A DNA stretch of 64,000 nucleotides from Chryseobacterium salipaludis (GCF_022968825.1 NZ_JALHKS010000006.1:1-64000); one strand, 5' to 3'. Positions 45,375 through 54,347 are shown, counted from the first letter of the stretch. Program-made: numbers and translations. Notes: a model not told the origin generated them from the letters alone.

Positions 45375-45517
45375 ACCGTCGCCAGGTAACTGGCAGCCCC
45401 TCCCAGGCCGGCCAGCACAATGGTCTTCACCAGTTCCTCCTGCTGCACCTGCAGCCACACCGTCAGGGTCATGCCCAACAGGGCGCACATGCGCTGTGAG
45501 GTATCGAAGTGCATCAC
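45332..45517 (-). CDS. Small membrane protein (holin-like size)
   Basis: 61 residues. One or two hydrophobic segments: MCALLGMTLTVWLQV and IVLAGLGGAASYLATVLIKF, then a basic end (YRKRR). It overlaps the next gene upstream by 4 nt and is last in the cassette. I recognise it only as a small protein that usually follows DUF5675 genes in Bacteroidota; a lysis-type role is a guess. Confidence 0.6.
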   Translation of the reverse strand: MMHFDTSQRMCALLGMTLTVWLQVQQEELVKTIVLAGLGGAASYLATVLIKFLVYCYRKRR

Positions 45518-45732
45518 GGCTGGTCTTCATTCTGGATCGCTGTCTGGCTGATCGCACTGGCAATGCCGCCGGCAATCGCCGTATAGCCTGCAAGAGTGAT
45601 CAGCACTGCCGGCAGCGCTACCGGCGCTGTGGTAATCACCGCGCTGATGCCGGTCAGCAGCAATCCGTAATTGCGGATCTTGCGGAAGAACCGGGGAGTC
45701 GGCTCCTGCATCCGCTGGAAAATCTGTTTCAT
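45514..45732 (-). CDS. Small membrane protein
   Basis: 72 residues. A basic N-terminus (MKQIFQRMQEPTPRFFRKIR) precedes two hydrophobic segments (NYGLLLTGISAVITTAPVAL and AVLITLAGYTAIAGGIASAI). It overlaps both neighbours by 1-4 nt. The gene order matches a cassette seen in other Bacteroidota; the function is unknown. Confidence 0.6.
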   Translation of the reverse strand: MKQIFQRMQEPTPRFFRKIRNYGLLLTGISAVITTAPVALPAVLITLAGYTAIAGGIASAISQTAIQNEDQP

Positions 45733-46133
45733 TAGATTTCTTTTAAAAGAGTGAGATAAACGGGGCGGCCGCTTTCCAGAACCGGAAAAACCGCCCGGGT
45801 CAGTCGTGCAAGCGCCTGCCGCGAGGCGGCGCCTTTGCCTTCACCGGTATGAACCGTAACCGGTGCAATACAGCCTTTCAGTTCCTTCAGCGCCTCATTG
45901 GCGGCGTGGAACAGGATCAGGCTTCGTCCGCGGACGCCCGTCACTTCCAGGTGCCATTGGTAGCGCTGGCTGAAACGTTTGCGCAGCGCGTAGCGCCCTT
46001 CCGGAATACACGAGATGCGCGGCGCGTTTCCGAGCCAGGGCAGCTCAATTGTCTTGCAGAGCTCCTGGCCATTCGCCAGCAGGCGGCCCTGGGTGCCTTT
46101 CGCCGCATAGCGGCGGTAGAGTACCAGTTCCAT
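45732..46133 (-). CDS. DUF5675-family protein
   Basis: 133 residues from the ATG at 46133 (MELVLYRRYAAKGTQGRLLA). The ORELPW-type motif ELCKTIELPWLGNAPRISCI and the PEGRYALRKRFS segment are typical of DUF5675, a family found in phages and in this type of Bacteroidota cassette. C-terminal ARLTRAVFPV and PVYLTLL are also typical. The biochemical role is not established. The start codon lies 1 nt from the upstream gene's stop. Confidence 0.8.
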   Translation of the reverse strand: MELVLYRRYAAKGTQGRLLANGQELCKTIELPWLGNAPRISCIPEGRYALRKRFSQRYQWHLEVTGVRGRSLILFHAANEALKELKGCIAPVTVHTGEGKGAASRQALARLTRAVFPVLESGRPVYLTLLKEI

Positions 46134-46134
46134 T

Positions 46135-46893
46135 TTACGGTGTTGCGGAAACCTGGACGATTTGCAGCGCGTTGTATCCGCCATTCTTCAGCGCATAGAA
46201 CGAACCGTTCACTTCCTGGAAAAACGAAATCCCCAGGACCACAAACAGCGGATGTGGCGACTCAGCCGGCAGCGTATGTTCCAGCCGGATAAGTTTCGTG
46301 GCCGCATTGCTGATCGGCAGCACCTGCGTTTCTGTCTTCTCACTCACAGATTTCTCCTGCGTAAAGTCCACCGCCATGGCAGCTGCCACCAGCTGGAAGT
46401 GCGTACAGCCGCTGGGCACACCGATGCTGTCGGCCGGTACAAACGGCTGCAGTTCCACGCTGGCGGTTCCGGCTGCGCGGTCAATCGTCGTTTCATACGG
46501 CGCAAAAAGGGTGGTACCCAGTTTCCCTGCGCTGTTGAACTCAAATCCCTGCAGCATTTCTGCTTCACCGTCGATCACGTTGCGCAGGCCGCGGGGGTTC
46601 ACTGCATCCATCTGCAGCACTTTGACCATTTCGCGTGTGAGCCTGGAGACCATCCGCGGGTCGGCCGCATTTTGCAGCAACGTCTGGATAGAGCGCCGCA
46701 GCGTTTTTCCCGCCCGGCCGGCGCGGCCAAACTCCGCTCCGTTTTCCCGGGTGCGCTGGAAAGCCGGGTCGTTCATAATACGGTCCGCAGATACCCCGCC
46801 GCGTTCTCTGGCCATATGGCCGTCACGGGTTTTGTAGAAGGTAATGTCTCCCAGGGTCCCCTGTAACTTAATAATACTGTTTTGTCTTGCCAT
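46135..46893 (-). CDS. Conserved Bacteroidota hypothetical protein of the DUF5675 cassette
   Basis: 252 residues. The N-terminus MARQNSIIKLQGTLGDITFY, followed by RDGHMARERGG and DPAFQRTRENGAEFGRAGRA, is a highly conserved start I recognise from many Bacteroidota genomes. The C-terminal half is beta-rich. It resembles a virion- or nanotube-type structural protein in composition, but no function is known to me. It is the first gene of the four-gene operon. Confidence 0.75.
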   Translation of the reverse strand: MARQNSIIKLQGTLGDITFYKTRDGHMARERGGVSADRIMNDPAFQRTRENGAEFGRAGRAGKTLRRSIQTLLQNAADPRMVSRLTREMVKVLQMDAVNPRGLRNVIDGEAEMLQGFEFNSAGKLGTTLFAPYETTIDRAAGTASVELQPFVPADSIGVPSGCTHFQLVAAAMAVDFTQEKSVSEKTETQVLPISNAATKLIRLEHTLPAESPHPLFVVLGISFFQEVNGSFYALKNGGYNALQIVQVSATP

Positions 46894-47577
46894 GATAATA
46901 AATTTTAAATAGCATTAAACAATTGGCAGCCTTCAGGTGGCCGCTTTCACCTTGTGATCACAGCACAAAGATGTATTCAAAAACCTGATTATCAAAGCAC
47001 TAACACCGGTTAGGCACCTTATTTCCGCCTTCTTCCGCCCCTTTCCGCCACGTGCACCTTTGCGCCGTTTACGCCCATTCCTGCCACCCGTACCACCAGC
47101 GAAAGCACCCATTTGAACAGCAGCACTCCCTGAAATAGAGATCCCCTCCATTCCCCTCCTCCAGAGGGGTGGGCCTTTTCGCCAGAAAAGGCTCGGGGTG
47201 GTTCACCTCCCTGCAGCATCCTTCACCTTTCCAGCGTACCCCCGTCATTGCGAGGAGGCGCAAGTGCGACAAAGCAACCCCTGAACGGCATCGCTCTCTG
47301 AAATAGAGATCCCCTCCATTCCCCTCCTGCGGAGGGGTGGGCCTTTTCGTTAGAAAAGGCTCGGGGTGGTTCACCTCCCTGCAGCATCCTTCACCTTTCC
47401 AGCGTACCCTCGTCATTGCGAGGAGGCGCCAGCCGACAAAGAGGTCCCTGAGCGTAGTCGAAGGGCACCCATTCGAACAGCATCACTCCCTACAGGACAC
47501 TGCACCACTCCTTCGCCACCTGATGAGATAAACAGCACCATCGATTAATATCTGACAGTCCGCCGAGTAATATTTAG
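46894..47577. repeat. Dispersed repeat field
   Basis: Two near-identical composite units (about 47137-47300 and 47309-47470), each with a CCCCTCC/GGAGGGG unit, then TCACCTCCCTGCAGCATCCT, then a CGTCATTGCGAGGAGGCG unit. No gene. A TAnnTTTG box for the next gene lies at its right end. Confidence 0.75.
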
Positions 47578-47585
47578 TATATTTG
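47578..47585 (+). promoter_or_regulatory. -7 box for the T9SS cargo gene
   Basis: TATATTTG matches TAnnTTTG and lies 21 nt before the ATG at 47607. Confidence 0.55.
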
Positions 47586-47606
47586 AAATACAATAAAAAC
47601 CTTTGT

Positions 47607-48710
47607 ATGAAATTACTATTACTTTGTGCTGGTTTCTTGTCTTTAAGCTTTATGGCAACGGCACAGGCAACCGGCTGTACTACGGCGCCAAACGGGCAAT
47701 ATCCCGATGGTATCTTTACACCTTCCTGTAACGGCAATGCTGAACTTATCGTTGACTATGCCTTTACGGGTGAATACTCTGTGGTGAAGGTGACTGAAGG
47801 AATTGAATACGAATTTATGGCTGACTCTGTTGAAGGCACACCGGCTTTCGTAACTATTGCTTCTCAGGACGGTAGTGTGTTGGCGTCAGGAACCTCAAAG
47901 GTAACCTGGACTCCTGCTGATGATATGGTGGTAAACTTTTATACCCATCTTTCGCAGAACTGCAGCTATAACGATTATGAATTCACAGCCAGACGCGTCA
48001 AATGCAGGCAGGGAGAACGCGATTCCTATTGTGAACCTACACTTAATTGTAGTGATGGTGCCGTCATTGAACAGGTGAAATTTGCAGATCTTAATAATGT
48101 TTCGGCCTGTAGTACAAACGGCTTTTCAGATTATACAGCGAAAATAGCAAATGTCGAAAAAGGCCGCACTTACAGTTTGGAGGTGAAAATCGGATATGGG
48201 TGGTTCGAGCAGTCAGTTTCGGTATGGATTGACTATAATAAGAATTTCCTGTTTGATACAGATGAGTTTGTTTACATCGGCACGGTCGATCAGGGAATCT
48301 TGTCTAAAAACATCACAATACCTTCAAATATTGCTGATGGTGATTACCGAATGCGTGTTCGTTTGGCGACAGTCGGGCAGGGAGCAGCCTCTGCGGGCAA
48401 CTCCTGCAACGTGGCCGATGGCTACGGCGAAACGGAAGATTATACCTTACGCGTTGGTACGGCTTTGGGAACATCCGAAACAACGAAGCCTGTCCTGACC
48501 GTTTCTCCGAACCCCACGAATGGTTTCGTAACGGTCAATAGTTCCGAAGCAATTGCATCAATAAGCGTCATCAGCACTTCCGGGCAAACGCTGCGTAGTA
48601 TTGCCGGGTCTTCCGGAATAGACCTGAAAGGCCTTTCAGCTGGCATTTATTTGCTGCAGATCACTCATAAAGACGGAACAACGGTAACACGAAAAATCAT
48701 CAAAAAATAG
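47607..48710 (+). CDS. Secreted protein with GEVED domain and T9SS type A sorting domain
   Basis: 367 residues from the ATG at 47607 (MKLLLLCAGF); a TTG at 47583 lies in the promoter box. Signal peptide to about residue 21. The middle holds a GEVED-type segment (VSVWIDYNKNFLFDTDEFVY, DYRMRVRLA, GYGETEDYTL). The C-terminal about 75 residues are a Por-type sorting domain (VSPNPTNGFVTV, SGQTLRSI, GLSAGIYLLQI, KKIIKK-like end). The type IX system should move it across the outer membrane. The ligand is unknown. Confidence 0.88.
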   Translation: MKLLLLCAGFLSLSFMATAQATGCTTAPNGQYPDGIFTPSCNGNAELIVDYAFTGEYSVVKVTEGIEYEFMADSVEGTPAFVTIASQDGSVLASGTSKVTWTPADDMVVNFYTHLSQNCSYNDYEFTARRVKCRQGERDSYCEPTLNCSDGAVIEQVKFADLNNVSACSTNGFSDYTAKIANVEKGRTYSLEVKIGYGWFEQSVSVWIDYNKNFLFDTDEFVYIGTVDQGILSKNITIPSNIADGDYRMRVRLATVGQGAASAGNSCNVADGYGETEDYTLRVGTALGTSETTKPVLTVSPNPTNGFVTVNSSEAIASISVISTSGQTLRSIAGSSGIDLKGLSAGIYLLQITHKDGTTVTRKIIKK

Positions 48711-48724
48711 CACCTATCCTGCTG

Positions 48725-48757
48725 ACTGTCCTCGCAAACGCGCGGACAGTTGTTTTT
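48725..48757 (+). terminator. Terminator of the T9SS cargo gene
   Basis: ACTGTCC (48725-48731) and GGACAGT (48744-48750) with an inner CGC/GCG pair, followed by TGTTTTT. Confidence 0.8.
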
Positions 48758-48769
48758 AACTCCCTTTCT

Positions 48770-49319
48770 TGCAAGGAAGGCTTTAGCCCGACGGAGTAAC
48801 CTCGTTACTGCGAGGAGCGCCCATCGCGACGCGACAACCCTGTCATTGCGAGCAGCGCAAGGGAGTAGTCCCTGAGCGCAGTCGAAGGGCACCCTCCCTG
48901 CGCAGCAGTGCCCCCCTTTCAATATAAAACCTCACCCGTCATTGCGAGGAAGCGCCAGCCAACGAAGGAACTATTACTGCGAGGAGCACATCGTGCGACG
49001 AAGCAGCCCCCCTTAACGGCAGCGCTCCCTTCAAATTACAATCCCCTCCATTCCCCTCCTGCGGAGGGGTGGGCCTTTTCGCCAGAAAAGGCTCGGGATG
49101 GTTCCCCTCCAACCTCAATTGTCCCCCAAGTCTGTTCTCTCAAAGTCTGTCATCTGAAAGTCTATTCTCTATCATCTTTCCTCCTTCCTCGCCACTCCTC
49201 CACTCCCCACTCCCCACTCCTCACTCCTCTCTGGGGATAACTTTTCCCGCCGGCATACCGCCCAACTACCGACCATCCCATCAGACGAAGCGCGAGCTTT
49301 ACGTCACAAATAAAAAGTC
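48770..49319. repeat. Dispersed repeat field
   Basis: Degenerate CGTCATTGCGAGGA units (about 48797, 48840, 48938), one CCCCTCC/GGAGGGG unit at 49046, and CACTCCCCACTCC simple sequence near 49195. No gene. Confidence 0.75.
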
Positions 49320-49523
49320 ATGAAAAAAAGAAATCAACGCCTCTGTGTCTATCCTAAAGACATTCAGCGCATTACCGGCCGCAGCGACCGCTACAGCCGT
49401 CAGCTGTTGCATACCATAAAAAATCACTTCGGCAAGCAGACCCATCAGGCGCTTTCTGCGGAAGAAGTCAGCACCTATCTCGGCCTGACCCTGGAATCCG
49501 TCCGCGAAGCCTTATCGCACTAA
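49320..49523 (+). CDS. Small conserved HTH-like protein
   Basis: 67 residues. MKKRNQRLCVYPKDIQRITG and a middle RSDRYSRQLLHTIKNHFGK, then LSAEEVSTYLGLTLESVREA, match a small family recurrent in Flavobacteriia (from memory). The two helical parts suggest a DNA-binding or excisionase-like protein. It stands alone between repeat fields, directly before a strong hairpin. Confidence 0.7.
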   Translation: MKKRNQRLCVYPKDIQRITGRSDRYSRQLLHTIKNHFGKQTHQALSAEEVSTYLGLTLESVREALSH

Positions 49524-49554
49524 CCCCTGTTAGCGCTCCAAGCGCTAACAGGGG
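49524..49554. terminator. 14-bp perfect hairpin after the small HTH-like gene
   Basis: CCCCTGTTAGCGCT, loop CCA, AGCGCTAACAGGGG, beginning at the base after the stop codon. The U-tract is weak (TCTCAT), so it may be a terminator or an mRNA-end stabiliser. Confidence 0.65.
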
Positions 49555-49599
49555 TCTCATACCGAATATCACCCTTTACCGTGCAACCTTGAAAACAAT

Positions 49600-50327
49600 G
49601 ATCTCACCGTCAATAAACTTTTCTCCTGTCTCCCCACTCAATTACTCAATCACTCAACAACCGTCCTCCGACTTCCGAGCCCGTACCCTGCACCTTGCGC
49701 CCTGCACCTTACACTCGTCAGTTCGAGTGTTTTTCCGCAGCAAAGCGCAGGAAAAATGTATCGAGAACCGCACCCTGCATCTTGCACCCTACACCTTGCA
49801 CCAACTAAACAACCTAATTAAAAATTAAAAAACGTCAGATCCCAAAACCCCGGACCTCGGACTTCCAAACTCCAACCTCTAACCTCTACATTCTAACATT
49901 CTAATTTCCAACCTCTCATGAATATCACATACCCTCCACATAAAAACGTCACCATTCCCCTCCGCCGGAGGGGTGGGCCTTCCGGTCACGGAAGGGTCGG
50001 GGTGGTTCCCGCAGATCCTGCACCTCGTCAGTTCGAGTGTCCGCCAAAGGCGGATGTATCGAGAACGACTGTGGTTACTGCATTTTCAGCAATCACTTCT
50101 CGATACACGCTCCTCTCGTCGCGCACTCGAAGTGACGCCCGCACCCTCCACCATCCACCCTCCACCATCCACCGTGCACCTCACACCACTCAATCACCCA
50201 ATCGCTCCCCACTCAATTACTCCCGACTCAATCACGCAATCACTCAGCAACCGTCCTCCGACTTCCGAGCCCGCACCCTCGCCTTACACCTGGCACCGCT
50301 CAATCCCTCAAACTACCAATAAGCCTC
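49600..50327. repeat. Simple and dispersed repeats, no gene
   Basis: CACTCAATCACTCAAC-type runs, ACCCTGCACCTTGCGCC runs, two TCAGTTCGAGTGT blocks, and one CCCCTCC/GGAGGGG-like unit at about 49952. A CCTCCACCATCCACC run lies near 50150. Confidence 0.7.
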
Positions 50328-50668
50328 GGACTCAGGAAACGGAGGCGATTAAAAATTTTAAATAAGTATCCGTTTAAAAATTCATCTGTTCGAGTGGCGG
50401 CAGTAATCTAGCATCGAAGACAAATTTTTATTTCCGCCCGAAACCCAACGAAGTGGTTCGGCGACCAGCGGGAGTCAGTTCATGAATTTTAGGATACGTT
50501 TTAAAATTTCAGCCGAGTTTCCAGTCCTTGATTTTTTGGTCCGTTTACTCATTCCTTTTCATTGTTTATTCGCATTCGTGATATGCTTCGCAATTGCATC
50601 AAGGCAAACCCGCGTTAGCGGGTTCGCTGATTCCTTTAAAAATAAATAAAAAGATGAAGCAAAAGGAC
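50328..50668. repeat. S element copy d (one 36-bp insert)
   Basis: Class 1. GTATCC (50366-50371) pairs with GGATAC (50492-50497), AAATTCAT (50378-50385) with ATGAATTT (50482-50489), TTCG-AGT-GGCGG with CCGCC-CGAA. The tail includes an AACCCGC-GTTA-GCGGGTT hairpin. Different stem bases from copy a, but still paired. Confidence 0.78.
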
Positions 50669-50921
50669 ATAATAGTAACGCACAGATTCCACAGATTTAC
50701 ACAGATCTTTCGTCCGCTCTGCATCCTGCGCTTGACATCTCCCACCGTGCACCCTGCATCCCGCACCCTGCACCACTCCGCACTCAATTACTTCCCACTC
50801 AATCACTCAATCATTCAATCACTCCCCACTCCATCTCCCACCTCCCGTTCTACGACTTCCGAGCCCGCACCCTCGCCTTATACCTGGCACAACTCAATCC
50901 CTCAAACTACCAATAAGCCCC
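50669..50921. repeat. Simple repeats between S copies d and e
   Basis: GCACAGATTCCACAGATTTA and CTCCGCACTCAATTACTTCC-type runs; its right end repeats the flank to the left of copy d (CCTCAAACTACCAATAAGC). No gene. Confidence 0.65.
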
Positions 50922-51226
50922 GGACTCAGGAAACGGAGGCGATTAAAAATTTTAAATAAGTATCCGTTTAAAAATTCATCTGTTCGAGTGGCGGCAGTAA
51001 TCTAGCATCGAAGACAAACTTTTATTTCCGCCCGAGTTAATGAATTTTAGGATACGTTTTAAAATTTTAGCCGAGTTTCCAGTCCTTGATCTTTTGGTCC
51101 GTTTACTCATTCCTTTTCATTGTTTATTCGCATTCGTGATATGCTCCGCAATTGCATCAAGGCAAACCCGCCTTAGCGGGTTCGCTGATTCCTTTAAAAA
51201 TAAATAAAATGATGAAGCAAAAGGAC
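50922..51226. repeat. S element copy e (no 36-bp insert)
   Basis: Class 1, same stems as copy d, with the 36-bp insert absent. Confidence 0.78.
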
Positions 51227-51354
51227 AAGCGAGATATCTGCAGCATCATCACTTCTTTGCACAAAGGAGGGCAGAACGCATGAAAAAAATATTGAGAACC
51301 GCACCCTGCACCTGGCAGCACTCAATCCCTCAGTCCTCAAACTACCATAACCCC

Positions 51355-51766
51355 AGACTCAGGAAACGGAGGCGATTAAAATTTTAAATAAGTATCCGTT
51401 TAAAAATTCATCTGTTCGAGTGGCGGCAGAAACTTACCATCGAAGACAAATTTTTATTTCCGCCCGAAACCCAACGAAGTGGTTCGACGACCAACGGGAG
51501 TCAAACCTAACGAAGTGGTTCGACGACCAGCGGGAGTCAAACCCAACGAAGTGGTTCGACGACCAACGGGAGTCAGTTCATGAATTTTAGGATACGTTTT
51601 AAAATTTCAGCCGAGTTTCCAGTCCTTGATCTTTTGGTCCGTTTACTCATTTCTTTTTCATTGTTTATTTGTATTCGTGATATGCTCCGCAATTGCATCA
51701 AGGCAAACGCGCCTTAGCGGGTTCGCTGATTCCTGTAAAAAAATTAAAAAGATGAAGCAAAAGGAC
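51355..51766. repeat. S element copy f (three 36-bp inserts)
   Basis: Class 1, same stems as copies d and e, with three tandem 36-bp units between CCGCCCGAA and the ATGAATTTT stem strand. Confidence 0.78.
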
Positions 51767-51795
51767 AAGAAAAAGACAAGAAAAGACAAGAAAAC

Positions 51796-51908
51796 AAAAA
51801 AAGCCCTTTCCCCAAAAGTTTAGCGACACAGGAGAAAGAGCCGTGTAATTAATCAATAACTAATTAAAAATAATCACAAAACCATGAACATCACCAATTC
51901 ACCTTAAT
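51796..51908 (+). repeat. L unit 1 (copy of the SusC leader)
   Basis: A-run, GCCCTTTCCCC hairpin arm, AAAAGTTTAGCGACACA loop, GGAGAAAGAGC arm, then GTGTAATTAATCAATAACTA and CACAAAACCATGAACATCAC. The ATG opens a seven-codon frame (MNITNSP) that stops at once. Confidence 0.75.
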
Positions 51909-52136
51909 GACCTAGGAGCTTTTTACGTCAAGAAAAATTAAAATTTCTTTTGTAACCGACTGTCCACTAGCACTTCCTAAAAATCCCCGCTGTTCGAGTG
52001 GCGGCAGGAATTGTGCTTCGAAGAGAAATTTCTCTTTCCGCCCGAGTTACGGGGATTTTATTAAAGAAATTTTGATTTTTTAGTAAAAAGATCCAAGTCT
52101 TGATTTTTTGGTCCGTTTGCATCAAGGCAAAAGGAC
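51909..52136. repeat. S element copy g (class 2)
   Basis: Starts GACCTAGGAGCTTTTTACGT. AATCCCCG (51982-51989) pairs with CGGGGATT (52050-52057); AAAAATTAAAATTTCTTT pairs over 18 bases with AAAGAAATTTTGATTTTT, with one G-T. Nearly identical to copy j. Confidence 0.8.
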
Positions 52137-52144
52137 ATATAAAT

Positions 52145-52251
52145 AAAAAAGCCCTTTCTCCAAAAGTTTGACGACACAGGAGAAAGAGCCGTGTAATTAA
52201 TCAATAACTAATTAAAAACATCACAAAACTATGAACAACACTCCATCTTAA
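52145..52251 (+). repeat. L unit 2
   Basis: Same hairpin leader; the ATG opens a six-codon frame (MNNTPS) ending in TAA. Confidence 0.75.
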
Positions 52252-52265
52252 CACTAAACAGTTCC

Positions 52266-52714
52266 GGACACAGGAAACGGAGGCGGTTAAAAATTGGGAA
52301 TTATTTTCGTAAAGAAATTTACCTGTCCGAGTGGCGGCCAAAACCTACCATCGAAGACAAATATTTATTTCCGCCCGAAACCCAACGAAGTGGTTCGACG
52401 ATCAACGGGAGTCAAACCCAACGAAGTGGTTCGACGACCAACGGGAGTCAAACCTAACGAAGTGGTTCGACGACCAGCGGGAGTCAAACCCAACGAAGTG
52501 GTTCGACGAACGAAGAGAGTCAATTCGGTAAATTTTGGAAAATAATTTTCAATTTCAGCCGAGTTTCCAGTCCTTGATTTTTTGGTCCGTTTACTCATTC
52601 CTTGTTATTGTTTATTTGTATTCGTGATATGCTCCGCAATTGCATCAAGGCAAACCCGCGTTAGCGGGTTCGCTGATTCCTTTAAAAAGAAATAAAAAGA
52701 TGAAGCAAAAGGAC
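52266..52714. repeat. S element copy h (class 1, four 36-bp inserts)
   Basis: Outer GGAC/GTCC and GGAAAC/GTTTCC stems, TTTACC/GGTAAA inner stem, and four tandem 36-bp units, the last diverged (CGACGAACGAAGAGAGTC). Confidence 0.8.
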
Positions 52715-52742
52715 AAGAAAAAGACAAGAAAAGACAAGAAAA

Positions 52743-52856
52743 CAAAAAAAGCCCTTTCCCCACAAGTTTGACGACACAGGAGAAAGAGCCGTGTAATTAA
52801 TCAATAACTAATTAAAAATAATCACAAAACCATGAACATCACCAATTCATCCTAAT
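52743..52856 (+). repeat. L unit 3
   Basis: Hairpin leader followed by an ATG with a short frame (MNITNSS). Confidence 0.75.
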
Positions 52857-53175
52857 GACCTAGGAGCTTTTTACGTTAATAAAATGCATGTTTCTTTTAT
52901 CGTACACTGACCTGTGTAGAACATCCTAAAAAAATCTCCAGTGTCCGAAGCGCGGGAAAAAATCAGGTTTAGAAGATCCAACTTACCTTCCGCGCAAGTT
53001 TGGAGAAACCTAACGAAGTGGTTCGACGACCATCGGGAGTCAATTTCTTGAAAAGAAACAGACATTTTTAGTAAAACGACGAAGGAGTTTCGCCGATTCA
53101 AATGAAAAAAATAAAATATGAGGCAAAAAGATCCAGTCTTGATCTTTTGCTTCTTTTGCATCAAGGCAAAAGAAG
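52857..53175. repeat. S element copy i (divergent class 2)
   Basis: Central stem GCGCGG (52950-52955) with CCGCGC (52990-52995) instead of GGCGG/CCGCC, and TCTCCA (52935-52940) with TGGAGA (53001-53006). One 36-bp unit. The tail is CTTTTGCTTCTTTTGCATCA. Confidence 0.75.
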
Positions 53176-53182
53176 TTAATAG

Positions 53183-53291
53183 AAAAGCCCTTTCCCACAA
53201 GTTTGACGACACAGGAGAAAGAGCCGTGTAATTAATCAATAACTAATTAAAAAGAATCACAAAACTATGAATATCAGCAATTCACCTTAAT
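53183..53291 (+). repeat. L unit 4
   Basis: Hairpin leader followed by an ATG with a short frame (MNISNSP). Confidence 0.75.
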
Positions 53292-53519
53292 GACCTAGGA
53301 GCTTTTTACGTCAAGAAAAATTAAAATTTCTTTCGTAACCGACTGTCCACTAGCACTTCCTAAAAATCCCCGCTGTTCGAGTGGCGGCAGGAATTGTGCT
53401 TCGAAGAGAAATTTCTCTTTCCGCCCGAGTTACGGGGATTTTATTAAAGAAATTTTGATTTTTTAGTAAAAAGATCCAAGTCTTGATTTTTTGGTCCGTT
53501 TGCATCAAGGCAAAAGGAC
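53292..53519. repeat. S element copy j (class 2)
   Basis: Nearly identical to copy g. With L unit 5 and copy k it repeats the g-L2-h block. Confidence 0.8.
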
Positions 53520-53526
53520 ATATAAA

Positions 53527-53634
53527 TAAAAAAGCCCTTTCTCCAAAAGTTTGACGACACAGGAGAAAGAGCCGCGTATTAATCAATAACTAATTAAAAA
53601 CATCACAAAACTATGGACAACACTCCATCTTAAC
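53527..53634 (+). repeat. L unit 5
   Basis: Nearly identical to L unit 2; the ATG opens MDNTPS and stops. Confidence 0.75.
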
Positions 53635-53647
53635 ACTAAACAGTTCC

Positions 53648-54058
53648 GGACACAGGAAACGGAGGCGGTTAAAAATTGGGAATTATTTTCGTAAAGAAAT
53701 TTACCTGTCCGAGTGGCGGCCAAAACCTACCGTCGAAGACAAATATTTATTTCCGCCCGAAACCTAACGAAGTGGTTCGACGACCAACGGGAGTCAAACC
53801 CAACGAAGTGGTTCGACGACCAACGGGAGTCAAACCCAACGAAGTGGTTCGACGAACGAAGAGAGTCAATTCGGTAAATTTTAGAAAATAATTTTCAATT
53901 TCAGCCGAGTTTCCAGTCCTTGATCTTTTGGTCCGTTTACTCATTCCTTTTCATTGTTTATTTGTATTCGTGATATGCTCCGCAATTGCATCAAGGCAAA
54001 CCCGCGTTAGCGGGTTCGCTGATTCCTTAAAAAAATTAAAAAGATGAAGCAAAAGGAC
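53648..54058. repeat. S element copy k (class 1, three 36-bp inserts)
   Basis: Nearly identical to copy h but with one 36-bp unit fewer; the last unit shows the same diverged end. Confidence 0.8.
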
Positions 54059-54300
54059 ATATTAGAAGCGCACAGATTCCACAGATTTACGCAGATCTTT
54101 CGTCCGCTCTGCATCCTGCGCTTGACATCTCGCACCATGCACCCTGCACCTTATAACCTAGCATCAATCGCCACTGAATCACTCCCCACTCAATTACTCC
54201 CCACTCAATCACGCAATCACTCAACTACCGCTCTCCGATTTCCGACCCCAAACCCAGCCCCCCTGCCCCAATATTTCTCCTATTTTCACAATCATAACAC
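54059..54300. repeat. Simple repeats, no gene
   Basis: Repeats the GCACAGATTCCACAGATTTA block seen at about 50680, followed by ACTCAATCACGCAATCAC-type runs. Confidence 0.6.
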
Positions 54301-54333
54301 ACAAAAGTATAACTCCATAAAACCGCAGAGCCG

Positions 54334-54341
54334 TATCTTTG
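54334..54341 (+). promoter_or_regulatory. -7 box of a possible small RNA
   Basis: TATCTTTG matches TAnnTTTG and lies about 90 nt before a strong terminator, with no good gene between. Confidence 0.45.
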
Positions 54342-54347
54342 CATATG

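Noticed and set aside
52378-52530. CRISPR-like 36-bp repeats
   Set aside because: The 36-bp units are directly adjacent with no spacers, there are no cas genes, and the unit is part of the S element.
52294-52545. Reading frames made of KPNEVVRRPTGV repeats and their minus-strand counterparts
   Set aside because: They are translations of the 36-bp tandem unit within S elements, open only because 36 is a multiple of three; no start signals or conserved domain.
52871-53239. A 122-residue minus-strand frame
   Set aside because: It spans an L unit and an S element on the antisense strand; all its sequence is repeat.
190-54300. Insertion sequences
   Set aside because: Despite many repeats, no transposase gene or terminal inverted repeats with a coding core were found.
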